DNA of 64,000 nucleotides from Aquatica leii (GCA_035610365.1 CM069436.1:57737505-57801504), one strand, 5' to 3'. Numbered from the stretch's first letter, positions 22,696 to 36,060 are shown. Made by a program: numbers and translations. Notes: generated by a model from the sequence alone, not told the origin.

Positions 22696-23674
22696 GTTAT
22701 TCTAAAAAACAAAAAGCTATAACTAAGTGATAATCTTTAAACTAATTAAGATTATTCAAATTGAATCATGATTGGGGTTAATGTATTAAACGAAATAAGC
22801 GTAAAAACCCTTAGGGTAAAAACATAGTTTTGATTATGAGGTTATGTAAAGGTGCATTTATGCAGATCAATTTAACATTTAGCACTTTATAAAAGTAGTA
22901 CCCATTTATGCAAACACACTTCCACATCCGCGTTGGTTACACATTGATATATGTTGATATAGTTAAATTCGTTACATTTTAGTGTTTAATAACAAATTAC
23001 AGAAGTTTTAGCGCACATACTTCGAGTTGCGTGTGAGAATGCGCAATGCAAAGATAATGTAAGGCGCAATGTGAATTAAATTTAAAATTTAGTTAGGTAA
23101 TTAGGGATCCGTTGTTTAACTGCTTAAATGTTAAATCAAAAATATTAAATTGGTTTACATAAATCTATCTTTAAGATTGCAATAATTTAGAATAAGTGTC
23201 ATAAGCTGTTATATTTGGTATCATGTACTTACCGATTTATCAAAAAATCCACAACAGTAAGAGTTTTGAAAAAAACTATTTAATAAAGATGAATAAAACC
23301 CAAATATGAAAAATTAAGAACACAACTTGTAAACGCCAAAACGAGTACAAATTAAAAATTTTGTTAGGGAAGGTACGTGCTATGATTCCATAATTGTGAT
23401 TGGTCGATTGTTTTGCCACTAGAAATTTTTAAATTTAGTTCACATATTTTCCGGGGGTAATGTTTGCTCCGGCGCTCTGTAGTTGTTACAATTTTTGTGA
23501 AATCATATCAGTTATTAAAGTAATTTAAATTAAAAAAACGTTTAGGCACAGTGAAGTCATGTATAATACAGATTAAATTTTGATACATAAAACAACAAAA
23601 TGAGCAACATCTTGAGTAACAATTGGTTTTACAAAAATGTTTAGTTTCAAAAATACTATAAATCCCATGTATTT
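22696..23674. other. Spacer between two copies of the DDE transposon family
   Basis: No gene is seen. This stretch probably contains the outer end of the 21.3-22.7 kb transposon, but I could not find clear terminal inverted repeats. The 23375-23490 segment is similar to 16040-16145, including CGGCGCTCTGTA. Confidence 0.4.
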
Positions 23675-24770
23675 TAATAATCACTATCTAAAGATTCCGA
23701 TGAACTTGAATCATTTAAACCAACATTAATTATAAACGTTCCACTGTAACGTCTAATAACTTTTCTCGGTTATACCACTCTTGTATTAGTTTTTCTGTAC
23801 GAATCACGCATTTTTTCCATACTTCGGAAGTGCATTGTTGTAGTGCTTTGTTCCACATTGAAATTACTTTTTATCTCTATACCCGTTTCTACCAATGTGT
23901 TTATTGTAATATGACTTTGCATCGCCCATATTAATTCGATTGCATTAAACTCACAATGATAAGGTGCAAGTCGTAGGCACTTCATGTATGCGTTGTTGTT
24001 ACAGTTCGTCCACTTCATATTTTTTTTCTTGTGCTATTTAGCTATGTCAAGTAATTCACTTTTGAACATGTTAGCATCATACAAAATATTATTTTTGTTT
24101 AGCCAAGAAATTAAATTAGATTTCTTCTAACTTGAGGAAGGCATGTTTTCTAGTCATGGAATGATATGATGCATTATCCAGCACTATAATTGATGATTAT
24201 ATCAAATTATTAAGTAAACGTTCCACAATCCAGTTTTTAAAGGTTTCACCATTCATATCTCTATTATAATCTTCATGCTGAGATTTAGATGAAAATAATA
24301 ACTAAGCATTCTTAACAAATTCAGATTTTGTACCGGCATGTACGACAATAAATCGTTTTCCATCGTATCCCTCAGGTTTACGTACACTTTTTATATTATC
24401 ATCTTGCCACGATCTCCCCATACTTCCTTTAGCAAATATCCAAGTTTCATCCATAACAGCTACTTCTATTTAAAGTGCGATCATTTAACAAAACATGTAT
24501 ATGTTTGAGTTCGCGGTTTAAGGAATTCACAACTACAAGTTGTTGTAGAAAAAGTTAGTTTCTATAAAGATCATGAAGGTTGTTACTATTTGTGTACATC
24601 ATATACAACGTGTTTCTTATAATCATTTTTTAAGATTCTGGCAAGTCTACAGTTTTTGACTTCTTTCGTGACCTTTTCTTTCCAGGACTTGATAACACTG
24701 GATTCAATTTGTGTTCAAATTTTATCCGCTTAACAGAAGCTAAGCTTATGCCCAATGCAGTTGCAACTCT
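23675..24770 (-). pseudogene. Older, degenerate copy of the same DDE transposase family
   Basis: On the minus strand, after a TTATTTACAG acceptor, exon 2 begins RVATALGISLASVKRIK and continues with a basic segment (KKRSRKKSKT). Further on it reads VMDETWIFAKGSMGRSWQDD (first Asp), RFIVVHAGTKSEFVKNA, IIVLDNASYHS (second Asp) and LRLAPYHCEFNAIELIWAM (Glu block). The end is acidic (NDSSSSESLDSD). At least five stops and several indels interrupt it, and part of the region between the first block and VMDETW is missing. This copy keeps the Cys at the site where the 21.3-kb copy has TAA. A donor-like CAAGAG/GTAAGC near 24830 could be the end of exon 1, but the exon itself is not readable. Confidence 0.85.
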
Positions 24771-26257
24771 CTGTAAATAATATATTGTAATGCAAGTTAA
24801 TAATTTTTTTCTTTAGCTTACCTCTTGAACAGACGTTAATGAGATCATTATCCCCCTCCCCCCTATTATTCCTTTCTTGTTTAAAGTATGCAAGTAAATA
24901 CAAAGATACAAAACGAAGCGAAAATGACAGAAAATCGTGTTTGACAAAACGTCAACTTGATTGAAGTCAATTGAATAACTTTGTTCATAACGCATGCAGA
25001 AAATCTTCCCTCTTTGTTTTACACATAGTTTATGTCTTGCTTATATAATAGTAGGTGTGTTATTTCTTACATCGGTAGGTAATGACGTATGGATCTTCTC
25101 TTACGGCAAGAACTTTATTAGTGTTTAAACGTTTATCAAGCTTTTATAAACCGACTGTTTTACTTATATTAACCCATTCCCAATTTTACGACGGTGTAAG
25201 CTAGACTGGGTGTGACCTACTGAAACAAAAAACCCGTAACAAACTAAAGCTGTTACATCTAAGCTTTAAAACAAAAAAATATATTGTGTTAATTGTAGCA
25301 GAACTGCTGAGTAGTATGTTTAGATTCCACTGTTTGCAACTTCTAAATTTTGAAAAAAGTTTAAACAATGTCTTAGTATTTTTACAAAAAAAATATTTAA
25401 GACGTAAGAGAGAAGATAGAATTTAAAACATTTTCTTACTTTTATTTTTAGTAAAGTTTAAATTGCATTTATTATTGTTATAGTATTGATAATAAAAACT
25501 CATAAATTAGTTTTTTTTTTATGTGCTTAAATTTTGTCCTGCACAACTACAATTAAAAGCTGAGGTTTGTCTAGAATGTTTCTTGAATTTTGCTCAAATC
25601 TGAAACGTCCATAAATAATTGTTAATCAAGTTCACACGTGAAAAGTTTAATATGTTTAAATGCATTTTGTTAAACAAATCAAATAATCAAGTCGCTGCTT
25701 CGTATTTCAAATCCAAGAACATTACGCTTGACAGGTTTTTCAGAATTTTGTTTTGGATTAAACGGCCGGCGTTTTCATGCAGAATAAATTTTTTTTACAG
25801 GTTCACTGTTTCGTCGACTAACCGTTACTCGCGAATTATTTTTCATTCGTTTTACATTATCTTGACTAAGTAGTTTAAGGTTTAAGGTACTAATAACTTA
25901 CTGCACTTATAATTTTTTTGCCCATAGGTTAAGTTGTACATAACTTTGGTTTAGTTAAATACTTTTTCAACAACTATATAATATTTCCAAGAAAAAATAG
26001 ATTTAGTATTTTTATTTTGCTGTAATGTTGCTGATTTATATACGTACTGTATATTTTTTTTGCGTTTATCAGAATGATACAATTGTTACGTATCTTTACT
26101 GATAAATTTTCACATTTTGTGCTTTAAAAAAATTTTTAGTATCGTACTGTGTGGCACTGGCGGTATGATATTAGTAAACGTGTGAAGACCTGTTGTTGCG
26201 TACTATTTTGTTGCGTGTAAGTTAATTTGGTAGGAACTTTAATAGTCCAATCGTAAG
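24771..26257. other. AT-rich intergenic DNA, no gene seen
   Basis: An open frame at 25619-25873 has no recognisable domain. A short G/C-rich patch (CCCCCTCCCCCC) lies at about 24852. Nothing else was identified. Confidence 0.4.
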
Positions 26258-26500
26258 TATGTTATGTTAGAAGTGATTCGGTGTGATTCTTGTACCGTAT
26301 AAGTTTTTTTCCCGGAACGCCCACGTTTTGCTATATTCAAAGTGTTGACTGTCATTTTATTGTTTTTTTTTTCGAATGGAATTATCCAAGAACGAGAAAC
26401 CATTTTTCCGGTGACTGTAGTACGGTTTGTACATGATCATCTAACGTACGCACCCGGTGAAGCTTTTATTTTCAAATATTCACACTTATCTACGTTATAA
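26258..26500 (+). repeat. Left terminal inverted repeat
   Basis: This is the outer arm of the 26.26-28.67 kb element, in reverse-complement agreement with 28423-28667. See the element entry for shared words. Confidence 0.75.
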
Positions 26501-28422
26501 ATGGGTGTAGTACTTTTTTTGCTTAATACAATTATAACCGTATATTGGAAGGCCCACTTACCAAAATACGAGTATTAATTTGGCGGAAACTGATTTTTTG
26601 CTTATAGGTCGTATGAATCAAAATAATTTATTTGTAATGACTCTATGTATGTAATTCTTTATTTCAGCGAGTTTTAGTAAATTTTTGTTAAGATGCCCTT
26701 AGCTAACCGCATACTTAAAAAGAAAAAAAACTGTGAGTATTGTATTCCCTATTTTAATTTTTACCTACGTTGCTAGTTGTTTGCACGCATGACTGTACGT
26801 ACATATGATGTCTGTTGTCGCAATTATCTATAAATTTTTTTGTGTAAAATTATATTAAACGGTGCTTTCTGGTTGTCTTAATCATTGGTATATTGGATAT
26901 TTGTGTTATATTTACCAATCCAAATTTGTTCTTTTAGAGTGTAAAAGTTGCGGATTTAATATTATGTTGCCCTAGCCGAATCGGGCTTACATTATTATTT
27001 GTGATCTGTATCTATATACTAATAATTATTACTTGTGTTAATTATTTACGTACTAAAAATTGATCGCATTTATGTAATTCTATTTCTCTTCTCGTTTCTT
27101 ACCTCGTTTTTTGTGATAAAATAATATATTCGTTGTTACAACTTGTGTTTTATCATTTGTTCTCATTCAGCCTTGGATAGCTTTAAACGGTGTCTTGCAT
27201 TCTGCTGTCCAACCGTTTTAACGAATTTTTAATTTATTTTAAGATTAGCACACCGAGATTTGCGATCCGTTTACCAAATCATATCGAGCTAACCGCCAAC
27301 AATTAAATTACGAGAAAATTATTGTAAGAAGTACCTACTTTTCTTTTATTTAATTTTACGTCGTCGTTTCATTATTAATATTTTACTTATAGTCTAGTAA
27401 AATTATACACTCTTTAGTTTATATCAAATTTGAGTATCGCTGTTTACGTTCGTAGCTTGAACCGATCGAGTAAAATTAGTAATCGTTTGTATTGAAGGCG
27501 AATGCTGGTTTGCACTCTTTCAAAGTGTCGGTATGTATTTATTAATGTTTGTTCGGTTTTGTTTGTTACGAGGATTTTTTCGGAAATATCTCAGTATGAT
27601 TCTATCAGCGGATTAGAGGTCTTGATATGCTAATGATAAAGTAAGATTAAAAAGACGCAAAAACAGTTGGAAACTAAAATGGAAGACACCTTTCAAATCT
27701 GTCCAAGGCTGAAAGAAAACAAATGAGAACACAGAGGTTGTAACATAATTATATTTTTATTTTATCACAGCAAGAGAAGTTAGAAAAGAACCGAGGTAGA
27801 TTTACATATATACGATTATATATATTGCTAGTAGGTAGGTGCAAATCACAGACAATAATTGTTGATGCAAGTCCCTTTTGATTACGCAATACGTTGTACA
27901 TAAAATTAAACTTATCGGCCTAACTTTTACATTCTAAAAAAACAAATTTACATTTATAAATATAATACAAATATGCAATATCTTGATAATTAAAAGAACC
28001 CGAGCGCACTTACTAATAATATAGTACACAAAAAGTTTTATAGTTAATTGTAACAACAACCTGGTAGATATGTAGATAAAAGAAAATAACAATATTTACA
28101 ATTTATTTTTTTGTTTTTGAAGTATGCGGCTAGCTTAATTATATTAATAATTAATATTGAAGTTTTGGTAAAATGGATATTCTAATACGGTTATAACTGT
28201 AGTAATTAGTTAAAGCTTTCGATATCCTTAATCAACGAAAGTGCAACACTTTTTTCACTACGTAGATTGTGACTTCATTATAAGAATTTTCCCAATATAA
28301 ACAAACAGGTGTTAATAAAATACAAGTAGGTATTCAAAGTTGCTAATGACAATTACGGGAAAGTTAAATTAAATCACAAAAATAGAAATCAATTTTTACC
28401 CCAGAAAAGTTTTCACATAAAT

Positions 28423-28667
28423 AGCATTTATAACGTGGATGAATGTAAATATTTAGAAATGAAAGCCTTGCCGGGCGCATACGTTAGATGATTATGTACA
28501 AACCGTACCACAATCACCAGAAATATGGTTTTCTTTTTTGAATAATTCCATTCGTCAAAAAAACACAGAATGACAGTTAGTATTCGGCATGTAACGAAAA
28601 GTTGGCGTTCCGGAACAAAGCTTATACGGTACGAAAATCACACTGAAACACTTTTAACATAACATTT
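28423..28667 (-). repeat. Right terminal inverted repeat
   Basis: This is the outer arm of the 26.26-28.67 kb element. The same arm, more decayed, ends the partial copy at about 4160-4362. Confidence 0.75.
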
Positions 28668-29289
28668 AGTTTACATTTACAGTTTTATCTGTTGCAAACT
28701 ATATAAATAATTTTTTGCGTTTTTTGATTTTCAAGTATTTTACATTTCTCTTCTTCTACTATCTTCTAGTTAAATTGTTTGACAGTTGGTTTATGTGTAC
28801 CCCCGAACCAAGAATTCTACAGTTACGCCAGAAGTGGCACTCGTTTTTTCTTTTTTATGATAGTGTAACAATTTATAAAACTAATTTATTTATAACGAAA
28901 TATTTACACGTTTATAACTACAAGTAACTAATTAAATCTAACGATATTTAAAAAAAATAGCTTACAGTAATGTCCGTGGATAACTTCTGTTTATCTAAAA
29001 CTGATACTTATTTACATTAAAAGCACGTACGCTTGAACGCCGTTATATTTATCTTTTAACACACTCGTTAATCACTTATTTATTGAAACAGTCTTGTTAA
29101 TACTTCCAACTTCGAAAAACTGACCTATGCTTCCTTTGAACCGTTTTTATATAATTTTGTTATCTATCTCAAAAATTTTCTACGTCTTTCAGTAAACGTT
29201 CTGGAAATTAACAATAACTTCGTGAACGTCTTTGAAGTTGACAACTTTTCATTAGCATTCTTAGCTACGTTGAGTCATCGACATATCAG

Positions 29290-29966
29290 CGTTGACTGAA
29301 GAAATGTATAAAAACTCGCAGCCTTATGGTAAAAATCGTAGTCACCGCAGGATCCGAGATATACGAGGCGCCATCGTATATTTAGGATCCGAGATTTCAG
29401 TTCATTGCTAGCAGTTGTAGTGTTTGCATCGTATGTATACGCATCGAGCAGTGGCTACGCTTAGTCATACCGCTCTCTTTGCAGTTCAAATGAGGATGAT
29501 TTACCTAACGATTTAAATAAATCGCGTTTACCAAACATCTACCAAGAGATATCATTAATGATGGGAATTCTAGTTTATTATTTATGAATTAGAAGACCAA
29601 CTGGCAATGTATTGGTGTGCTACACCTAATAAAAAAAACTAAACGCCGTTTCAAATTTACAGTTTTATTGAAAATTGGTGTAATCTTTATTAGCAAATCA
29701 AGTTAAAAAGTTTTAATTGAACGAAAAACCGATCAGTCAACGGTATCTAGTAAATCCAACAAACGATTATTTTGATGAGTTATCTTATTACTTTCCAAGC
29801 ATTCCAGTCTTATCTTTTTAGTTTACGTTGAAAATAACCGTGTCGCAACTATCCAAGAGTGAAGTTTATAGGTCTCGGGGTGCAGAGAGCCACAAAAGTG
29901 AGATAGTAATACGGTACGATTTTTAACATGAGCCTTGCGAGTTTTTATACATTTCTTCAGTCAACG
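29290..29966. repeat. Inverted repeat with 51-bp arms about 575 bases apart
   Basis: 29290-29340 and 29915-29966 are inverted copies with a few mismatches; both contain GTTGACTGAAGAAATG, TATAAAAACTCGCA and AAAAATCGTA. Each arm thus carries a TATAAAA word pointing into the interval. The interval holds two GGATCCGAGAT words (29350-29400) and no gene. It may be a small foldback element or a pair of promoter-bearing element ends. Confidence 0.6.
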
Positions 29967-30095
29967 ATATCAGTTAGTCGTGGCGTCGTGGTTGTGGCCA
30001 ACAGGACTTGCTAAAAAAATATGTTGATAATACAATTAAACATGAAAGTTGTTCCACTTTTAAAAACTGCGTTAAAATAGTATTTTCATTAACAT

Positions 30096-30330
30096 GATCA
30101 CTGACACTTGCCCTAGAATCTGGTATTGTTCAAATATTGATTACCTGGGTAAGTGTCCAACTATAAAGTACGAACCATCATCGTGCTTAACATTTGTTCC
30201 TTCGAGCTGGATGTTGAATCATTCAACATTAAGTTGTTTGATCATTGACACTTGTCCTAGAATCTGGTATTGTTCAAATATTGATTACCTGGATAAGTGT
30301 CTAACTACGAAACACCATCGTGCTTAGCAA
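30096..30330 (+). repeat. 144-bp tandem duplication, second unit shortened
   Basis: The unit starting GATCACTGACACTTG at 30096 restarts as GATCATTGACACTTG at 30240. The copies are about 95 percent alike over the first ~65 bases and then rejoin at CATCGTGCTTA. The period of 144 is a multiple of three. Both units keep one frame open (30094-30327), giving TCPRIWYCSNIDYL twice, each followed by a further Cys. A cysteine-bearing repeated exon is possible, but no splice sites, signal peptide or family could be assigned. Confidence 0.65.
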
Positions 30331-33049
30331 ACAAGTTTTGAATAAAAATTCGATACAGGTTGAAAATTCCGAATTTCATTGCTATATAACGTAAAGTTTA
30401 AATAAACAAAAATTAAAAAAAAATAATTATTGTACTTAAAAAATCTATAAATTCTTAAGGGACAAAATAGTTTACTCTGTAAAGTATAGGATGTTAACTT
30501 TAACGTACAAAGCTATTATTTTACTAAGACTAAGAACATTGAGAATAAATAACAGGAACAAGAATGTCAAACAAGTATTTAAGAAGAATCTAAAGTTTAA
30601 ATATATTTTCAAAACAAGATTTTAAAAAATGGATATGTTGCAAATGTATAAGAACACAGCCTTTTACGAAATCTGTCAAGATTAGATAGTGGCGATATTG
30701 TAACCAAACGTGGGCAAATTGTTAACATTGAAAAGTATTGTCAATTATAATTTCTGATTTATTTTCTATTTTAAATTTTATTTTTAGTAACAGTATACAT
30801 TTGTGTTATTTTTATTAGTTTATCACATTTTTTTTTAAGTTTAGTTGGGATAAATTTTAGAATTAGAATACATAAAAATTAGCGATACAAAAAAATAATG
30901 CAAGAAACAGAAAACCAAATAAAATGTGTTTTATGTTTTGTGGAAAATAATAAATAAAACAACTTTTTTTACATAAAGTAAAAATGTTATATTTTTTTAA
31001 CATACATAAATTACAAAATATAAAATTTTTACCTTTGTTATAAAATATTACTTTAAAATTTTTTTAAATAATATAATAAAGTACAATCAAAGTAAAACCC
31101 TTCAGCATTATTAGACACATTTTTGTCTGAAATATATAAACTGGAAAATTAAAACATGTTTTAATTAAAAAAATGGTTTTCTTAAATATAAACGAAATTG
31201 ATGTATTTCGAGTAACCACAAATTTAATTACGTTTATGAAAAGCTGACAATTATGTGCAAAATTATTAATGTAAAAAAACAAAAGTTTTCTTACATGTGT
31301 GTATCTAACTTATTTACCATTTTTGAAATTCAATTTATTACTTTTTTATGCTCCATTTATTTATATTACATCAAACAGTTTTTCTAAGGTAATATTTCAA
31401 AAGTGTTATAAGTAAAAAATGTCAGGTTATTTAAAGCACCTGACATTTTAGAACTAGAACTGAAAACGTAGTTTTACTATTGAAGTGACAAGCTAATTAA
31501 AATGTAAGGTGTTAGAACTGAAAAAAATCGTATCTTGTTATTTTAGAACAACTTATTAGTACATACAAAACTAACACATTCGCTAATTTAAAATCTATGC
31601 AAAGTGTGTTATTTAGAGAACGTAATAAAAATAGAAAAATATCACCCAAACAGCCTACTTTTAAAATGCAAAATTAATTAGATTTAAAAACACACACAAT
31701 TATTCATTTTGCAAAAAATATTTATTTTTTTACAAATAATTATTACCAATACAATATTTCTATTAAGTTTGATTTGTGCGTCTAAATTACAGCAGTTATT
31801 TAACTTAATTAAAATTTTAAAAGTTTTTACTTTTGTTTAATGTTAATTTAAATAGTACGCTTACAACTATTTGTTGTTTGCGATACCAACCGAAAATATT
31901 TTACAAAAATCAAAATGCAAACAAAAATAAAATCATTAATAGTTTACATCATTTAGCCATCTTGCAATTTCCTATAGTTTCTTACACTTTTTGTAAACTT
32001 TACTATTTTTACTGTTGTAAATGCAAATTTAATTTTGTCGGTTAGAATTTTAAAAAAAGTTTATGATGGTTTCTTTAAAAGTATTTTCTGTTTTTTATAC
32101 TGAAATTCCTTTTATTTAAATTAATATTTTTTTATTGTAAAAATATGCAATGCTTTAATTACAAACATTAATTTAAAAAAATGTTTAGAAAGTTAATTTG
32201 ACAATTATAAATACGAGAAAATAGTAAAGATCTCGTTCATTATGGATTCATTAAATTTTAATAATTTTTCATTGACGCAATTAATTGTACTGGTTTTTTT
32301 TTGAATTTACTCTTTGTTGATTTCAATATTTGTGGTGACAAAAAATAAAAAATTAAACGAAAGCAGAAAATATACAGATTATCCTTTCTTTCTGTATTGT
32401 TTACAAAAAAAATTTCTACAATTTTGTTGTTTGTGATTTCTTCCTTGTTGCTATTTTTTTGTAATGTTTCTATTTGCTTTTAAAATTAACTTTGTTTTAA
32501 AATTTTATTAAAAACAAAATTTAAATGATTTTATTTTACAATGTTTTACACTTTTTGCTTTTTAAAATTGATGCTTTGTCAGTTTTCTGTAATTTCATTA
32601 TTTTTTTACATTCCGTTTGTATTATTAATTTTATTTAATAAAAAACTTGCTGTCAATGTATTAGCAAAATCTTCAAATTGATAAAACAAATTATTTTTGT
32701 CGTTTCTCGATTTATACGTTTTTATCGCATTTAAAAAACAAAATTTTTTACTACAGTTTTCTTTCGTTTTTCTCTAAAATCTTTAAAATATTTTTTTAGT
32801 TTTGTTTTTTTTTACTCTTTATTTTAATATTTTTTGAAATTAGTTATGATCAATGTATTACTCTTTTTTTGCTTTTTTCCAATCTTTGTACTTCAACTTT
32901 ATAATCAGTAAATCTAATTCTATTGTTTGCGTTTGAAATGTTTATAAATTTTTAGTTTAGGTTTTTCTACATCTAAAATTATTTGTAAAACTGTAGCCGA
33001 TAGTGTTTTGATTGTATGTATTTGCTTTTTTTATATTCAAGCTTTTTTG
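30331..33049. other. Very AT-rich intergenic DNA
   Basis: Long A and T runs dominate and the frames are low-complexity. An inverted TGTCAGGT.A motif at about 31418-31447 (ATGTCAGGTTA against CACCTGACAT) could form a small hairpin. No gene was recognised. Confidence 0.4.
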
Positions 33050-36000
33050 GATAACTTTTTTAGTTTTACTATATTTATGGTTTATACACCGTTGTCGCAG
33101 TTTTTCGATTATCTCTCTCGCATGCATTTGTATGTGACTCCCATGCCATCTCTGCACCTGGTGGTAAGTGAGTGGAACTTGGCAGCGTCTTGAGTGGGAG
33201 GTAGTCTGGCAAGGTTGAAGTTTGTCTTAGTTGCAATCTTTTCAACGAACTCATAGCGCAGGTTATTGATGCTTTTAAATTAGTTATTTCCACTATAATG
33301 CGCAATAATACTTTGCTTTCATGCATCGGTTACGTCGTCAGGTGTAATATGCAAGTTGGAAAAAACTGCTAGTTTCTCCTTAAGGTCTGCGCACAGCTTG
33401 CTTTTGCCCTGCTTAAAAAAACATAGAGTAGAATCACACCCACTGAAAGCTTGAACGAAAAAAAAGGAGAAATTGAGGTAGTTAAGTAAAGGATATCTGG
33501 CGTTTTACCTCTTCTACAGTTCTGAAAGTAGGTGTTACTGTGTGTGGGACTTTTCAGGCCATTGAGAATTACCAGTAACTCTATATCCTCACCTACAACG
33601 ACTACGACTTTAAAATTAAAGGCTTTTGCAATAGCTGTAGTGATGCTTATCAGCATCTTCTTTAGCCTGAACAACCTGAATGTTTTTTTTTTCATTTTTG
33701 CATTTAGTAGGTCGATGAACCGCACTTTGTTTTTATCGTTAGATAATTTTTGTGAAATTTGAGACTCTTCAAATGCAAGTTCAGGAGAATAATATGACCT
33801 AGCTCGGCTAATACGTTCAGCGCTTTTTGTACTCTCCTTCTTTAGTTTTTGTTAGATACCTGTCAAACGCCACTGTTTTAAGTGGATCGTAACGTGTAAC
33901 ACGATATTGAATATATCTGGTAGATATCAAGTCAAATAAGAAATTTTTAAGACACACCACTTTTTGGATTTGATAACCATCATCTACAACCTCAAATTCA
34001 AATATTTTTATTGTCTCAACAAGATTGACAGGTGTAAATGCAGCATAGAAAGAAAATTTTATGTCCTTCCTCATTTCATATTGAGTGAATAAAGATAAGG
34101 AAAATGGTAAAAGTTCGTGTGTGAAGAAGTTTTTTAGTTCTTTATACGACTGTTTTAGAACGCATAGCTTGTGAAACAGTGTGAGAGCTTCTTTGTTAAT
34201 ATTTCTAGCCATGTGACAGTTAACCTCTTCCGCTCCAACAATTCCACTGTTTATGGACATGATTACTCCGTATTAGAGATTGGATGGTAATAAAGTAACC
34301 AGTCAAACAGCTTCTTTGTGTTTGCTTCATCTCGAGTTATTCGTGAGGGTCTCATTTTTACATGCGGTTTAGCTGTATGTGCATTAACACTGCAGAAATC
34401 CTCAATCGCAGCACAGATATTCTGCAGATATATTATTTCTAGTGTCTATCGGAAGAGCACGGTGTTAGTTATACTACGACCGCGAGTCAAACCTCCGTAG
34501 CTTTTCATTAAACACATGAGTATCTACGCTATAGTCATGTTTGTCCAAACACCCGATTAAAACTTTTTAGAACGCCTAATGGCGAAGAACCTGTTGGTGG
34601 TAAATAGCCGGTACTCACGGGATCCATTTTGTTTCTTAATTCTAACATATCCTGCAGATACAGATGCGTACACTTGGCATAAAAGAAGTGGTTTGTAGAA
34701 TGAAAAAATCCTAGTCTTTAATTTGCCCTGCATGGATTAATTGTTCCATTGATATCACTGTTTTGAAGTAGTTAATTTACAACTTTGCGGTTGGCCTATT
34801 ATTTTCTAAATTTTGTAGGGCGCCGTTAAATTTTTTTTTCTATTTTCATGTGTTTTTAAAATTTTAGATTAGTCGTTATTTGATGGTACAGTTTCCAGGT
34901 CTAATACATCGTCGTCTGTCTAACTGATTGTTTTTACAACTTTCCGTGCTAGCGCTAGATCAGTCAAAGTATAAACTTTTACTGCTTGGGCATATGCATA
35001 TCTTGTTTTTGGCATATATAGTTTCAAACAGTTCGTTTAGTCTACTGCCTCCTATTATATTGTTTTTTGTACCCATGAACGACATTAGTAGATGAAAACC
35101 CTTTAGTCTTACGACCACGTTATTTAAATTTGTTTAACAGTTGTCAAGGTTTTTTTTTTACTTTTATGTATTATGGTTAGTCAAACGTCACAAAGCAATT
35201 TTTTTAGCCAAAGACTTGACATTTTTCGTTTGCCCTTCGAAGGGACGTAAGTATGATGTCATACTGAGAAAGGGGATGGTTAATAAATGGTAAGCATAAT
35301 CCTATAGTTCTATGGAAAGGTGTCTTTAGTAGCCTCCTTCAGGAACCCACCTCATCCAGTTAAACTCCGCAATTTTACACTCTTGTCATACAGCTAATCA
35401 ACATCTAAGAAAAGAGGCATAACATGGTTAGGCAAAAGATTTATGCCGTCTACGTTTTGTATAATAATTTCAGGTAAGCCTTAATCGTATTTTGAAAAGT
35501 ATCCAATTGGACAGAAAGATTTTGTTCTACAAGTTTACTGGCAGACCATTGTTTCAGACGTGGTATTTTTTTTCGGGAGTATTGAGTCACAGGTAGTTAC
35601 CATGATGATCTTTTCCCTATAGCGTGAAAAGTTTTATATCCTTGACATTGAAGTCAACATTGTAAAAACTGAGTTAAAAGAAGGCATTTTGCTTTAATTT
35701 TAGTTTATCTGATCGCATATTCACTGACGATTTAACCACAGTGGTTTTTCTGTCACTATCTGACAAGCCTAGAGATGGCAGCGTTTTAACAAAATGTTTT
35801 GATTTAAACTTGTAATATAAATATGACCCAATGCCATGTAGTAAAAGAATAATAAAAAAGGTCGCACTGATGATGATGATACTGATGAGTGTACAAAGGT
35901 ACAATTTTTTTTACAAAAACCATCTAGATCGCCTTGTTTTTGTGTGAGAATAAATGTACTAATGAAAAGTTTTTGTGACTCAAGAGCAACAGAATGGACG

Positions 36001-36060
36001 TTTTTCAAAAATCCATTTGATGGTGTGAATGTAGTTGTATCATACACTTTCAAAAAATTA
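33050..36060 (-). pseudogene. Decayed gene of a repeat-associated insect protein family, function unknown
   Basis: Coding remnants run down the minus strand in shifting frames. 36053-35674 gives frames with HGIGSYLYYKF. About 35.2-34.9 kb is too broken to read with confidence. 34260-33817 reads LLPFSLSLFTQYEMRKDIKF and FYAAFTPVN, then YIQYRVTRYDP. 33835-33700 reads ESTKSAERISRARSYYSPEL and LSNDKNKVRFIDLLNAK. 33610-33550 reads VVVVVGEDIELLVILNGL. 33240-33120 reads LARLPPTQDAAKFHS, shifting to QRWHGSHIQMHA. From memory, proteins with MRK...YxAFTP, STKSAER and VGEDxDLLVxL blocks are multi-copy in insect genomes. The acidic VGEDIELL block suggests a nuclease-like (PIN-type) fold, but that is inference. 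At least four frameshifts and several stops are present. Confidence 0.6.

Larger units (their letters stand above)
26258..28667. mobile_element. Non-coding 2.4-kb element with long terminal inverted repeats
   Basis: Two arms of about 240 bases, 26258-26500 and 28423-28667, are inverted copies of each other at roughly 75-80 percent by eye. Both begin ATGTTATGTTA and share CCGTATAAG, CGGAACGCC, CGAATGGAATTATYCAA, TACGGTTTGTACAT and ATCATCTAACGTA, and both finish near CGTTATAAATG. The 1.9-kb interior has no open frame with a domain. A partial relative lies at 3190-4362, so the unit is repeated in the genome. This fits a non-autonomous DNA transposon of the long-inverted-repeat or foldback type. 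I could not find a target-site duplication, so the superfamily stays open. Confidence 0.75.
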
